Of a DNA stretch of 64,000 nt, positions 1 to 11,829 are shown piece after piece. Below the pieces are notes generated by a model, which saw only the letters and a list, made by a program, of their open reading frames with translations, was not told the DNA's origin and did not search any database. A program made the translations under genes and the position numbers. Source of the DNA: Zizania palustris (lineage: Eukaryota > Streptophyta > Magnoliopsida > Poales > Poaceae); NCBI GenBank assembly GCA_019279435.1, contig JAAALK010000289.1, positions 44,519,164-44,583,163 of the forward strand, given 5' to 3'. Positions within the stretch are counted from its first letter, which is position 1; each line of letters starts with the position of its first letter.

Positions 1-722
1 ATGATCTTTACCATGAGAACTTTGGAGCCCGGCTGAATTTATTTCCGGCTCGATGATTGGCCGTGCAATGCAGTACCAACTCGTACATTGGCTAGTCTTT
101 AAGCATCAGTACCTAAGGACCAGCCAGCCATTTGGTCGTATATGTACCCTCTGTACTGTGGTGTACATACAGGACTGGTAGAACCCACACAGCTTGTGTG
201 AATGCCTGCCTCTATGCTAGACTTGTTGATCATATGGGTGTCTAATAATCCAGCCAACTTGCTGCAATATCTAGAGTTTTCTGCCTGGAGTTTCATATGC
301 GGCATGCCATGCATGCCATTGATTCAGTATTTCAGTCCATGCTTGTTGGTCTGCATGAGTTTCTGTGGGCATTGACTGGTTTCAAGTTACGTTTCAGGTT
401 CCAGGTAAGAAAGCTAAGTATATAGGCTAGCTGAGGCCAGGTCAAATGGCCTAAACAACTATGGAAAATTTTATAGTGCCTCTGAATCATCTATTTTTTT
501 AATCTGATGGCTAGATTTAACCTGAAACAATCTATTACTCTCACATGGGAAAATACTCCACCGCTTCTTCTCCACCGTATGACCTACGGAGGCGAGCTTC
601 GATGGAGGGCGGCCGGGCGCTAGGGCATTTAGCAGTGGGGGCGGCGGATGGGCGGCATAGTGTGGGGCCACGCTGGTGGGACGCTGCGATGACGGGAGCA
701 ACTGATGGGAGCCGAGGCGTGG
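1..722. other. unassigned non-coding sequence
   Basis: No ORF here resembles a known protein. The left part is AT-balanced; from about 560 it becomes GC-rich, with short GGCGG-type runs that resume after the solo LTR at 2189. The LTR therefore interrupted a single GC-rich tract. I see no promoter, tRNA or repeat I can defend. Confidence 0.5.
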
Positions 723-727
723 GGTGG

Positions 728-2183
728 TGTAGGATCGATGTACCGACTAGAGGGGGGTGAATAGGCGGTTTTTTAAAACTAATTCAATTTTAGCTAAACA
801 ATAAGCAAGGACCTAAGGCAATGGTAGCAACCAGCTTGAACAAATAGTGCAACCTAAGAGGGTAAGTAGATTACTCTAGAAAAGTTAGCTAGCACAATTT
901 AACTTGCTCAAAATAAAAGGGGACAAGAGACAACCGAATTTTATCCCGAGGTTCGGAAATTTGCCAATTTCCTACGTCCTCATTGAGGCGAGTTTCACTT
1001 GACCGCTCTCTTCATCAAGCCTCGGATTTCTCAAAGAGAAATTAGCTTGAAGATGAGCCGGCACCGGAAGCGCAACTCTCGGGCCTCGATCACTAGTGGT
1101 AGCTCTTCTCCACTCCGGATAGGCGAGCTCCAACCTTCACAACCTCCCGGGTCTCCTCCACAACCTTCTAGGAGAGATCACCGGTTTCTTCTCCAAGCCG
1201 TCTAGGAGATGGCAATCTCCAAGAGTAACAAGCTGCAATCAAAGCTAGAAGAAGAGGATCAAGTGCCAAAATGCCAATGCAATGCAATCAACTCAATCAC
1301 TTGATCACCCTTTTTCTTCCCAACCTCACTAGTGCTCAAATTAGTGCTCAATGGTGGGAGAGACTCTCTTGTGCTCAAGTATGCTCAAATGAATGCCAAA
1401 AGTCTAGCAAAGGAGCTGTAGCAAGGGTTTATATAGCCACACATCCAAAAACTAGCCGTTACACTAGTTAGGTGGCTCTCTGCGCACTGTCGGTCTGACC
1501 GCCCATCTTAGGCCGGTCTGACCGACCTCAACTGCAACGGCTAGAAAACTAGCCGTTTACTGATGTGACAGGACACCTCGGTCTGACCGGCCATGCTGGC
1601 CCGGTCGGACCGACCCTACCCGGTCTGACCGGCCATCGGCTCGGTCAGACCGATAGTGCTCCCGTCGGCTCTGTAAACCAGCAGTTTTCTAGTACTGCGC
1701 AACCCGGTCGGACCGACCCCCTGGCCGGTCGGACCACCCAACTCCAGCCGGTCTGACCGAACCCATATGGTCGGTCAGACCGCCAGGGTCAGACAACTCC
1801 AACAAAAACTGCAATTTGTGTTGCTAAGGAATCTTAGCCAAAGTGGTAACTTTTGCAACAAACACACATGTTCAAAAGATACTTCATGCAATGCAAATTG
1901 GCACTTGAAAATCAACTCATAACCAAGATGCAACCCCTCTTTATAGTACGGCAAAAACAAAACTTAAACCTAGCCTAATTGATCGCTCCAAACACCTTGA
2001 TCAATTTCTAGATTCCTTCAAACCTTTTGCCATAGCCTTTAAACATTCAGATCTTCGGGTTTTTCCATCTTGTGCTCCAATTGCGCGGGACCTACTCATT
2101 TCCTTCACACTTAAGAAAAATGTTAGTCCACAAACGCGCGTTTGTCATTAATTACCAAAACTCACATGGGGCTTAGATCTTCA
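728..2183 (-). mobile_element. solo LTR of a Sirevirus-like Ty1/copia element
   Basis: The 1,456-bp unit begins TGTAGGATCGATG and ends TTAGATCTTCA on the + strand. It is flanked by the perfect 5-bp duplication GGTGG (723-727 and 2184-2188). The motif GACTAGAGGGGGGTGAATAG near its left end matches the reverse complement of the 3' end of the Sirevirus-like LTRs at 47-62 kb, which sets the orientation as minus. A TATA-like box (TATATAAA on the minus strand, about 1427-1437) fits an LTR promoter. There is no internal coding region and no second LTR, so this is probably the product of LTR-LTR recombination. About ten GGTCTGACCG-like palindromes lie between 1490 and 1790. Confidence 0.85.
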
Positions 2184-2188
2184 GGTGG

Positions 2189-3094
2189 CGTCGGGAATGG
2201 TGCCGCATTGGCGGGGCGATATGACGGGTCTAGGTGTGGCGACGGATGGGCACTATGACATGGGTAGGGGTTGGGAGCGGGACCAAGTCGGTCGGGGCAT
2301 TGGGCCACACTGGTGGGATGCTGTGGTGGGTCCCAGCAGCGGTGGAGGCAGAAGATGGGTGCGCTGCAGCGTATGTAGGGCGGTGTTGGTAGCAGGGCCG
2401 TGGTGGTAAGGTAGCAGGGGCACGGCGGCGGGGATAGACAGGGCTACGAACAGGCGATGGCAATGTTGGAAGGACGTCAGAGCGCTGCGACGGAGGCGAC
2501 GATAGATAGGTGGCTAGGCGTCGTGCGATGGGGGTGGCGAACAAGCGGTGAAGCGCCACGGCAATGGTGACGAGAGTCTGGCGGAGGGAGAGAGGACGAG
2601 AGAGTCCAGCGGAGGCAGAGAGGACGAGAGAGCCTGGTGAGGAAGAGGGAAGAAGAGAGAGAAGGTAAATTAGTAAAAAATGGGGCACCATAAAAACCCT
2701 CTTATATATAGGCACACTAGACAATGGTTCATATGACATGATATTGTAAAAAGATATATGTATCTCTATAACTGTGTATATAGGGAGAATTTTAAAATAT
2801 AACTAAATTATTTTGCATTGTTAATTGTTGTTGACTAACGGTCAGATTTAAATAAGACGATATAGGATGTAATAGATCATATTTTCTATTGTTTCTTCTA
2901 TCCTATGTCTTTCTTCCTCTCCCTTTCCTTCTTCCTCCCTCCATTTCTCAAGACCACACATCCATGCATGCAGAAGATGCGGGAGAGAGAGTCACCGGAC
3001 AAGAGGCAATTGACTACAAATTCAATTTTATTTAATTAAACTTAACCAAGTGTTATGATTTATTTGAAGTCTTACCTCCTTATGAGCTATATGT
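2189..3094. other. unassigned non-coding, GC-rich then AT-rich
   Basis: The stretch 2189-2650 is GC-rich and low in complexity (GGCGG, GAGAGA). It contains a minus-strand open frame (2230-2739, 169 aa) of biased Ser/Pro/Leu composition that I do not recognise and think is spurious. From 2690 the sequence is AT-rich, with pyrimidine-rich tracts at 2890-2950. No gene is supported. Confidence 0.4.
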
Positions 3095-3260
3095 TATGGC
3101 TTTGTATCCTATGCACAAAATCCCCTTCATACACAAACGTACAAGCCTGATTGTGTCTCTACATCCAAAATCTAACGGCAACGTTATTTTTGCAAAAAGA
3201 CCCCTGCATTCTACCTTTGCTTCTCCTTACCAGTTTACAAAACCCCCCTCTAAACCCATG

Positions 3261-3681
3261 TGTCAAGGGCAGTGAGCCCGAGGGGAGGAGGACCTCGGCT
3301 ACGTAGATCGTAGCCGTTGTCCGTGGTGGCCGGCCCGGGTTATACCCCCGTTGCCGCCGTATCTCGTCGGTGGGTTATACCCCCAGCCGCCGGTTTAGGT
3401 AGAGAGAGAGAGGTAGATGGGAAATATTCTTCTTATTCACCAATGCCTGATTACAGCTTATTTATAGCCTTGAGCCTAACCAAAAATGCTAACCAACTCC
3501 ACTAATTAAGGGCTAACAGAATAGCTAACAAACTCCATTACTTAAGGGCTAATCTTTGACTAATAGATATAGATCTTATCCCTTCTGTCGGCCCTATCCT
3601 GTGCGCACCACAACCCTTTCATGGGCCCTGCGCACGTCGCGGGCCCTATGGCGCTGGGTATAGACATGTTTGAACATGACA
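3261..3681 (-). repeat. 3' LTR of the chromovirus
   Basis: 421 bp, TG...CA ends. A TATA-like box reads on the minus strand at about 3458-3466. The integrase/chromodomain ORF runs into this LTR and stops at 3594. Confidence 0.9.
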
Positions 3682-4955
3682 TCTCCCTCCCCGTCGAGAG
3701 CCAGCTCGTCGTCGAGCTGGAATTGGGGAAACTTGGTGCGGAGAGCTGCGACGTCTTCCCAGGTGGCCGATGCTGCTGATGCGCCCTTCCATTGGATGAG
3801 TACTTGGTGCACACCACGGGCCAGGCGGTAGCGCACTGCTTTTTCTGGTTCTGGGCTGATTGCGCCATGATGGAGGAGCGGCAACGGTGGAGGCTCTGAT
3901 GGCGGAGGGTCGTGGAACTTCTTTAACAGCCCCACATGGAACACGTTGTGGATGTGTGCGCGCGGAGGAAGCTCTAGCCGAACAGCAACTTTGTTGATGA
4001 TCTCGATGATGCGGTACGGCCCGAAGTAGCGTGGCTTCAGTTTACCGCTCATTGCCTGTGGAAGGGATGACGCTGCGCGCTTACGTAGTCGAAGCAGCGC
4101 CCATTCGCCGACCTGAAAGGAGATGTCGCGGTGCACCCGGTCATAGTGGCGCTTCTGGTATGCTTGTGCCTGTTCCAAGCGATAACGGATGTCAGCAAGG
4201 AACTCGGCTCGTTCCTCCATGCTCTTGGCGACGGCCGGTACTCTTGTTTCCCCTGGTTCGTAGGATCTGATGGAGGGGGGGTCACGCCCGTAGACCACGT
4301 GGAAAGGTGTGTCATGCAGGGATGTTTGATATGCTGTGTTGAAGAGGAACTCGGCCCATGGGAGCCATCTGAGCCAATCGCGTGGTTTGTCCCCCGCCAG
4401 ACACCGCAGGTACATGAGTATGACGCGGTTGGCTGATTCGGACTGTCCGTCGGACTGGGGGTGGAAGGTCGTCGTCATCTGCAATTTTGTCCCCATCATC
4501 CTCATCAACTCCTGCCAGAATGTTGATGTGAACACCGTGTCTCTATCGGAGACCATGGATTGTGGAACGCCGTGGAGGCGGACGATGTCGTTGAAGAAAG
4601 CCTGGGCGACTGATTCGGCGGAGTATGGATGTGCCAATGGAATGAAATGGCAGTATTTGCTGAATCTGTCCACTACCGTGAGAATCACCGATTTGCCGCG
4701 GACCTTTGGTAGTGTTTCCACAAAGTCCAGTGCTACATCTGTCCACACACCTTGTGGAACTGGCAGTGGAAGGAGGAGGCCGGCCGGGTGTTGATGCTCG
4801 GATTTGTAGCGTTGGCAAACTGCACACCTGCGCACCGTGTCCTGCACCACCTGTTTCATGTTAGGAAAATGGAAATCATGGCGGATTCGATGGAGTGTTC
4901 GTTGTACGCCCTCATGCCCGTCTTCGTGTGTGGCCTCCACGATTTCTTGTAGCAG
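3594..4955 (-). pseudogene. chromovirus integrase with C-terminal chromodomain
   Basis: This open segment carries the integrase zinc motif (H-H...CAVCQRYK), then the D-D-E core: LDFVETLPK, SDRDTVFTSTFW and HPQSDGQSES. GPYRIIEIINKVAVRLELP and HNVFHVGLLKKF follow. The C terminus is a chromodomain-like fold, with VHQVLIQWKG then ATWED. Chromodomains of this group steer integration to marked chromatin (family knowledge). The reading frame crosses the polypurine tract (3682-3693) and about 29 codons of the 3' LTR before its stop at 3594. The segment itself has no stop but is out of frame with RT, so it is cut off from translation. Confidence 0.88.
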
Positions 4956-6550
4956 GGGGAGTCGACTGGGATGTATAGCCGCCCTGAAAATTGGACCATA
5001 CCGTCCACCACTGCCCATGGTGTTGTTCGGTTGCCTGCTGTGCCATCTTCGTGGAGAGCAATGAGGGTCGGGTGGTTTAGCTGGGCCTGCCGTAGTTTGT
5101 CGATGAAGTCGAACCGTGGAGCAGATAGGGCGAGGATTGCTCCCTCCACGGTATCGCGCCTGGACAGTGCATCGGCGACGGTGTTTGATGCACCCGGTTT
5201 GTACTCGACGGAGAAGTCGAAGCCCAACAATTTGCCCACCCAGTGGTGTTGCGGGATGGTGGCCAATCGTTGGTCTAGCAGGTACTTCAAGCTGTAGTGG
5301 TCCGTCTTGACGGTGAAACGGCGTCCCCATAGGTATGGCCGCCAGTGGCGTACTGCTTGTACCAACCCGATGAGCTCGTGCTCGTAGGCTGCTAAGGCTT
5401 GATGACGCGGTGCCACCGGCCTGCTGAAAAAGGCAATCGGGTGCCTCTCCTAGATAAGGACCGCCCCAAACCCATGGGACGATGCGTCGCATTCGACGGC
5501 AAAGGGCTTGTCGAAGTCTGGCATAGCAAGTACTGGTGCCGAGGTCACCGCCTCCTTGAGGGCGATGAAATCCGAGTCGGCCTCCGGTCCCCATGTGAAG
5601 CCTTCCTTCTTTAGCAACTTGGTGAGTGGCGCGGCGATGGAGCCATAGTTGTGAATGAATTTGCGGTAGTATCCTGCGAGGCCAAGGAAACCGCGTACCG
5701 CCCGTGCCGAGCGAGGCATCGGCCAATCATAAATGGCCTGTACCTTGGCGGGGTCCATGGCCACTCCTGCCTCCGAGATTGTGTGCCCGAGGTAGGCGAC
5801 GGAGGCGACTCCAAATGCACACTTGGTGCGCTTGACGAAGAGGGTGTGTCGCTGAAGCTCGCTAAGTACCGCGCGGAGGTGGCGGAGGTGATCTGCCCAT
5901 GACTTGCTGTATATCAAAATATCGTCAAAGAAAACGAGTACAAATCGGCGAAGGAATGGCCGTAATACGTCGTTCATGAGCGCCTGAAAGGTAGCCAGGG
6001 CGTTGCAGAGCCCAAACGGCATTACCAGGAATTCATAGAGACCATCGTGTGTGCGGAAAGCCATCTTGTGGACATCCTCTGGCCTCATGCGCACCTGGTG
6101 GTATCCTGACCTTAAGTTGAGTTTGGTGAAATGTTTGGCGCCATGCAGCTCATCCAAGAGTTCGTCGACGACGGGGATCGGAAATGCGTCCTTGATTGTT
6201 ACCGCATTGAGGGCGCGGTAGTCGACGCAGAATCTCCACGATCTGTCCGGCTTCTTGACCAACAGGACCGGTGATGAAAAAGCTGAGTCGCTGCGCCGGA
6301 CAATGCCATTCTTGATCATGGTTGCACACTATTTCTCCAATTCAGTCTTGTGGGCGGCCGGGTATCGGTACGGCCGAACTGCCACTGGTGCGGTGTCCGG
6401 CTTGAGGATGATGCGGTGTGTTCTGCCGCGCTCGGGAGGCAGCCCCGTCGGCTCGGCGAATACCTCGGCGAAGGATGCCAGCAGATCGTCGAGGAGGGGT
6501 TCTGTCCCGGATGTTGCGTGGACGCGTGGTGGTGTTGGCGGCGCGATGTT
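4956..6550 (-). pseudogene. chromovirus reverse transcriptase-RNase H, broken
   Basis: The RT core is open from 6319 to 5450. It carries RFCVDYRALNAVT, FTKLNLRSGYHQVR, the MPFGLCNALATFQ stretch and the catalytic box FFDDILIYS (F in place of the usual Y/V before DD). TAG stops cut it upstream (near 6330) and downstream (5447-5449, where Gln is expected after AVLI). RNase H continues in the same frame from 5416, with KTDHYSLKYLL and VADALSRR. Near 4956 a 1-nt loss moves the downstream integrase to another frame. The upstream frame of 3594-5726 before about 4950 is a shadow. Confidence 0.85.
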
Positions 6551-6553
6551 GTG

Positions 6554-8044
6554 CTAGCAGACCTGCTGTTCTACTGCCTTGAACTCCATAGTCCCGACGG
6601 CCATGTTCCAGATGATGTCTCCCAGGGTAGCCAACCAGTGGGTGCCCAATACCAGGTCATAGCTGCCCAAGGGCATGATGTATAGATCCACCGCGAAATG
6701 CCGGCCGTAGATGAAGATGGGTGCTTGGCGGAGAACTCCGGGGCAGGCGATCCGTTCACCGTTGGCCACGGTCGCCGTTAGTCGAGGTCACGGTGTGATG
6801 GGCAGGCCAGCCTTCTGTGTTGTAGCCTCGCCGATGAAGCAGTGGGTTGAGCCCGTGTCGATGAGGGCGATCAATGTGGTCGCGCCCACCTGTACCTTTA
6901 GTTGGATTGTGCCACCCATTGGGACGCCGATGATGGCGTGGAGTGAGTAGACGGGTGCCTCCTCAGCGGGCTCGTCCCCTTCTAACTCTATGCCTTCAAT
7001 GTAGAAGATGCGACGGCAGACCCTGTTGTGGCCGCGTGTGTAGGGCTCGTTGCAGTTATAGCAGAGTCCAAGGCGGCGCCGTTCTGCCTGCTCCTCCGTC
7101 GAGAGGCGCTTGCCTCCGGTTCGTGGCGGTGGCGGTGCTGGTGGTGCCATGGGCTGCGCCTGTGCCACTGGTAGCGCCTGGACCATGGGCGTCGGCTGGG
7201 CGGGTGCTGGAAGGGTTGTTACGGCCCCTGGCCGAGGTGCTGCCGGTTGACTTGGTGTGCGTGGTGTAGCCTTGCCGGGGGTGGTGTTGAGGCGGTCGAG
7301 CTCCACCAGTTCCAAAGCCCGCGCCAAGCTCATGGCTGCCACGAGGGATTCTGGCGCGTGAATGCGTACTTGGTGGCTGAGGGGTGGCAGCAAACCACCG
7401 GTGTAGAGCTGCACCCGTTGGCTCTCCTCAAGTCATCCAGCGCGGGGGAGAAGCGCCTGGAATCTGTTGGAGTATTCTTCAACTGTTCCCGTGCGGCGGC
7501 ACTCGGTGAGCTCAAACAGAGGAGCGGACCGCAGCACCGGGCCAAAGCGCTGGTTTAGGAGCTCCTTGAAGCGACCCCAAGGCGGTGTTCCCTCGTCTTC
7601 CTGTAGCTGGATGAACCATAGTTAGGCTACGTCCTCCAAGTTGTACGACGCCATCCACACTTTCTCCTCCGGCATGGTGCGTTGCTGGCGGAAATACGAC
7701 TCGCACCGATTGATAAAAATCAGTGGGTCTGATTTGCCGTCGAAGCGCGGAAAATCCATCTTCTGGAACCGTGGGGGATGGTCCGTGTGGTGCTGACCGT
7801 CATGTTGGGCGCTGGAGGTGGTCGAAGAGGTGACCTTCTCCTGCATGCCCGCCATGTCGGTTTGCATTTTTGCTACTGCGGCTGTCAGGGACTGGAGCAT
7901 CTTCATCACTTCTATCATGGCTGGTTGATCGCCATCTCCCATGGTTGCCGGTGTAGAGGTTGTTGTGTGACGGGGATGGTGGCTGGGCTGGCGTGGAAGA
8001 TGTGGTGGAAGAGGATCGGCGAGACGCTGATACCAGGTTGTCAA
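6554..8044 (-). pseudogene. chromovirus gag-protease region, broken
   Basis: Gag begins near the primer site; the best initiator is probably the ATG near 7941, leading MGDGDQPAMIEVMKML. The capsid-like region continues across stops at 7622-7624 (TAA) and near 7437 (TGA). A knuckle of the CYNCNEPYTRGHNRVC type lies near 7025-7075. The aspartic protease motif LIDTGSTHCFIG is near 6835-6870. Another TGA at 6788 interrupts the protease, and a TAG closes the segment at 6554. All pieces lie in one frame, so nonsense changes did the damage. It would not give a working Gag or protease. Confidence 0.8.
8027..8035 (-). other. primer binding site, initiator-Met tRNA type
   Basis: The minus strand reads TGGTATCAG three bases inside the 5' LTR. 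This matches the 3' end complement of plant initiator-Met tRNA, as in most plant LTR retrotransposons. Confidence 0.8.
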
Positions 8045-8457
8045 GGGCAGTGAGCTTGAGGGGAGGAGGACCTCGGCTACGTAGATCGTAGCCGCTGTCC
8101 GTGGTGGCCGGCCCGGGTTATACCCCCGTTGCCGCCGTATCTCGTCGGTGGGTTATACCCCCAGCCGCCGGTTTAGGTAGAGAGAGAGGTAGATGGGAAA
8201 TATTCTTCTTATTCACCAATGCCTGATTACAGCTTATTTATAGCCTTGAGCCTAACTGAAAATGCTAACCAACTCTACTAATTAAGGGCTAACAGAATAG
8301 CTAACAAACTCCATTACTTAAGGGCTAATCTTTGACTAATAGATATAGATCTTATCCCTTCTGCCGGCCCTATCCTATGCGCACCACAGCCCTTTCATGG
8401 GCCCTGCACACGTCGCGGGCCCTATGGCGCCAGGTATAGACATGTTTGAACATGACA
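8039..8457 (-). repeat. 5' LTR of the chromovirus
   Basis: 419 bp, paired with 3261-3681. A TATA-like box (CTATAAATAA on the minus strand, about 8234-8243) would drive the genomic transcript. The TSD CCATG follows at 8458-8462. Confidence 0.9.
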
Positions 8458-8562
8458 CCATGTCATTAGATTTTGGATGTAAGGCTATAATCGGATTTAC
8501 GCATTTGTGCACGAATAGAACTTTGTGTACAGGATACGGAGCCATATATTATACCTTAAAGG

Positions 8563-11500
8563 TGTCGCGCCCCGATTTAATAAATCAGGATTTTATTGAA
8601 ATTCCATAGAAAATCAATAAAACAAGACGTTCATCATGCGACCACGTACAATACGGGCAATCATTCACGGTTCGTAGACCGCATTAATACAAAAGTGAAT
8701 AAAGGCGAAGAGAAACTAATAAAATAAGGGTCCTAGATGAACGCCTCCTTCCAGTCTCGCCTTGACTGGGTCGCTACTCCAGACCTTCATCCTCCTCGTA
8801 GTAGACTGGCTCTGATGGTGTAAGTCAACGGGGTGAGTACAGAGGTACTCAGCAAGCCACCGAATGCAAATATAATGCAAGGTAATAACAAGGGAGATAG
8901 TGGCTAGTTTTGCGGAAACAGCATAATTGTAAAGTTTTAAATGTGAGCAATTTATTAGTACGGAAAAGTAAACATGTGTGCATCATTGTCTTCTAACTCG
9001 AGGGGTACAGTCAGCCCCACCTCGCTCAACAGTCCTTACGTGCCATGAATAACTTGACCATTCAAACAATTGTAAACTAACTGCGAGTAGTCACACAACC
9101 CGCCCTTGACCGTGGGCTCAGCTTTTCGAAAAGATTAAATTACTCTGATCAGAGATGTACAACTGTACCCACAAGGCACGCACTCATCACTTACACCAAA
9201 GTGTAACGAGATGACCCATTTCACGGGAACTCGTGCCAAAACCTTCCATATAGTCCTCCCCGACTCAACAGCACCCTCTTATAGGTTTCATATGGTGTCC
9301 CGACGCGTCGGAGCCCCACCATACCCCCCCTTGAGCCTCGTCGGTACAAGTCGCCCGCAGGCTTGCCCCTTGCCCCCTCCACTATGGTGCATCGAGTCGG
9401 AGCATTCCATACTTCCAGTTATGACTTACCCATTAGACTTGTGGTTGGTACGGAAGTGCTTTGCAACAGATCCCACAGACCGGTCCTTATAGTGCCCCGG
9501 GTGCGACAAACCAATGCCCGAGCTTGCACCCGGAACCCACCATACTTATAACTTAGCCAACTCCAACAGAGTCCAGAGACGAGAATAACAGGGAAATTCA
9601 TATATCAGAATCCATCTATCTACGACTCATTCTTTTTATCCTATAGCAGTTGTGCCGGTACATTGGGCACTAGCTAATAATTTTATATTAGAGTGACAAG
9701 GAATTAAGGCTCAATAAGCATGGCTTGGGTTTGCACACAAGGATGGGGATCTAATAAATATAAGTGTAAGGCTTGATATTTGACTAATGCAATATTAACC
9801 TATGAGTTATAGCGATAATTTATTAAAACATGGGCTAAATAATGATCAACTGTTTCCACAGAGGTGGTCGATGACTTGCCTTGATCAGCAAATGGTGATG
9901 GAGGAACCTCGGGGTAGAACTCCTGCTCCTCGATGAACTCGTAGTCTTCTCGATACGGAAAAATTAACAGTACATTCAATAAACAGACAAAAATTCACCA
10001 AATACTAAACATACACATTTGTGGGCTTTACTATGTGGAAATAAGGTTTTAATATTCTGATGTTTAGTAAACTTAATTTCTTAGGGCTTTTTCTAATTTA
10101 TTTTGCTGAATTAATAATTTATCCCTAAGGGGTTTTATTCTTTTATTTGTTAAAAATATTTTGGGTAATAGTAACATACTGTTTTTATGGCATTAATGTG
10201 TAGAGAATATTATTCTGGATTTAACAAAATTTGAATGGTGAAATTTGGAGTTAAAATGAGTAAGATATGAATTTTTGAAGTTTAAACTATTTTCTGAATT
10301 TTGTTTAAAACTAGAAAATGGGCTCTGGTCCACGGTGAGCCAGGCCCACGGTGGACCGTGCCACTGTGCGCGTGGACCGAACCGATCTGGATCGTCCGAT
10401 CCAGATCAAGCGGCCAGGCGCGAGGCGGTTTCGTTTAAGTGAAAACGGACGGCTCAGATTAAAACGGAGTGAAGGGGTACGCGTGGACGCACCAGATCGC
10501 TCCAGTGCTTTAAGTTGCGATCGACGGCCGAGAGCGCACGATACCTCTTCGATCAGATCCGAGGGCCCTGATTAAATACCGAAGGGATTTAATCGTAGCC
10601 CTCCGATCGTGATCGGATGGCCACGATGCCTTCCGGCACGGCACGGTCGTAAGGGGGCACGTACCCCCTTCGTCTCCGGCGACGGCGGGCTCGGGTGCGT
10701 CCACGGCGGCGGCGGCGAGCGCCTACGTGCCTAGCTAGGGCCAGAAATGGAACGCGGAGGTGATGGGGGTCACGATGATACCTTCAGCGGCGAAGATGGG
10801 CGACGGACGGCGACGACGGCGAGGGTAGACGGCGGGGAGATCTCGGGTGCTCGACGGCGACGGCGATCCGACGGGATCCACGGCCAACCGAGGGACGGCC
10901 GAGGACGAGCGGTCGACGACGGACTCAACGGTGGCAGTGGCTAGGGCAGGGGAGGCCGGAGTCGACGGCGAGGGCTCGCCGGAGTCGAGGCACAGAGGGA
11001 GCCCGAAATTTGGGATTGGGGCTCTGCTGGTGTGGCTGAGGGCGGTGGCCGAAGGGGGTTTATATAGGGGGTTCGCCGGCGTCGGAATGGAAGGAATCCG
11101 AGGGGTTCCAAGAACTCCGGCGAGGTTTCCAAAAGCTTCGGATGCACTGCCATAAGCGTGAAAACGCGTCGGCCATAGATGGAAGGGGAGCGGTGGCGAC
11201 CAGGGAAGGTGATCCGGGGTCGATCGGGCGGATTCGGGCGGCCGGCGGCAGGAAATCCGAAGGGGATCGCCGGAGAAAGGAAAGGGGGATCCCCTTCCCG
11301 GGAGGAAGACAATCCTGACAGGTGGGCTCCACCTGTCAGTGAGCGAGCGCGAGGCAAATGGCGCCGACAAGCGGGCCACGCATGTCAGAGGGCGAAAGGG
11401 GCGCGACTGAGGCTGACTGGTGGGGCCGAGGCGGGCGCGGGCGGGTGAGAGAAGAGGGGAGCGGCGCCGACAGGCGGGACCCACGGGTCAGTGGCTCATG

Positions 11501-11824
11501 GCTTGGACTGGGCTGGGCTTGGGTGCTTTGGAGGTTAAGGCCCATCAAGCCTTTTTAATTCTTTTCTGATTTAAAATAAATCCAGTAATTCATATATTTG
11601 ATTAAGGGTTGAATCACTGTTGGTAAAAATTTGTAAAAATTCCTAAAATTATGTCTTGGCCTCTAGTTTATCTCATAAAATTTTCAGGTCCATATTTTGT
11701 TTATTTCTCCCTGTTTGGCTTTATTTGGGTTCTTTTATGATTTTCCTTTAATAAATAAATCCATAAATGATTTAAATAATATTTTTCTTTTATTTTATTT
11801 GTTTTTATTTCTTGGGGTGTTACA
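8563..11824 (-). mobile_element. 3.26-kb solo LTR, Ty3/gypsy type
   Basis: The unit reads TGTCGCGCCCCGA at its left end and GGGGTGTTACA at its right. It is flanked by the perfect duplication AAAGG (8558-8562 and 11825-11829). In the minus direction it starts TGTAACACCCC, a common start for long LTRs of grass gypsy elements, so minus orientation is inferred. A TATA-like box reads on the minus strand at 11059-11066 within a GC-rich block (10320-11560). The many open frames there (up to 249 aa at 10735-11484) are composition artefacts: none shows a retroviral or host domain. No internal domain or second LTR is present. Confidence 0.8.
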
Positions 11825-11829
11825 AAAGG

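Larger units (their letters stand above)
3261..8457 (-). mobile_element. Ty3/gypsy chromovirus, degraded full-length copy
   Basis: The 5.2-kb element lies on the minus strand and has two LTRs (3261-3681 and 8039-8457). Both begin TGTCAAGGGCAG and end GAACATGACA on the + strand. The 5-bp duplication CCATG flanks it (3256-3260 and 8458-8462). Its primer site TGGTATCAG (8035-8027) fits initiator-Met tRNA. Domain order in the coding direction is gag, CCHC, protease, RT, RNase H, integrase, chromodomain. The short LTRs, iMet primer and C-terminal chromodomain fit a small plant chromovirus (Reina-like). Several in-frame stops and one frameshift make it non-autonomous. About 12 substitutions and one 2-bp indel separate the LTRs by eye (near 3%), suggesting an insertion age around 1 Myr at the usual grass LTR rate. 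Confidence 0.93.
3095..8546. repeat. foldback (inverted) repeat split by a retrotransposon
   Basis: The left arm 3095-3175 matches the reverse complement of 8466-8546 without gaps over 81 bp: 59 identities by eye, and 20 of the 22 mismatches are transitions. The arms were about 88 bp apart before the chromovirus (3261-8457) entered the loop. A solo LTR (8563) lies just outside the right arm. This fits an old foldback MITE or a MULE terminal pair. The true outer ends and TSD could not be fixed. Confidence 0.6.

Noticed and set aside
1490..1790. Regular short repeats that might suggest a CRISPR array
   Set aside because: The repeats are about 10 bp and palindromic, spacing is irregular, there are no cas genes, and the context is a plant LTR.
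2230..2739. 169-residue minus-strand frame
   Set aside because: Biased composition, no motif, no promoter or intron support.
3594..5726. Full 710-residue frame as a single protein
   Set aside because: Only the part after about 4955 is integrase/chromodomain. The first 250 residues are an off-frame reading of RNase H and RT.
10735..11484. 249-residue Pro/Arg/Ser-rich frame on the minus strand
   Set aside because: Inside the GC-rich block of a solo LTR; no recognisable domain.
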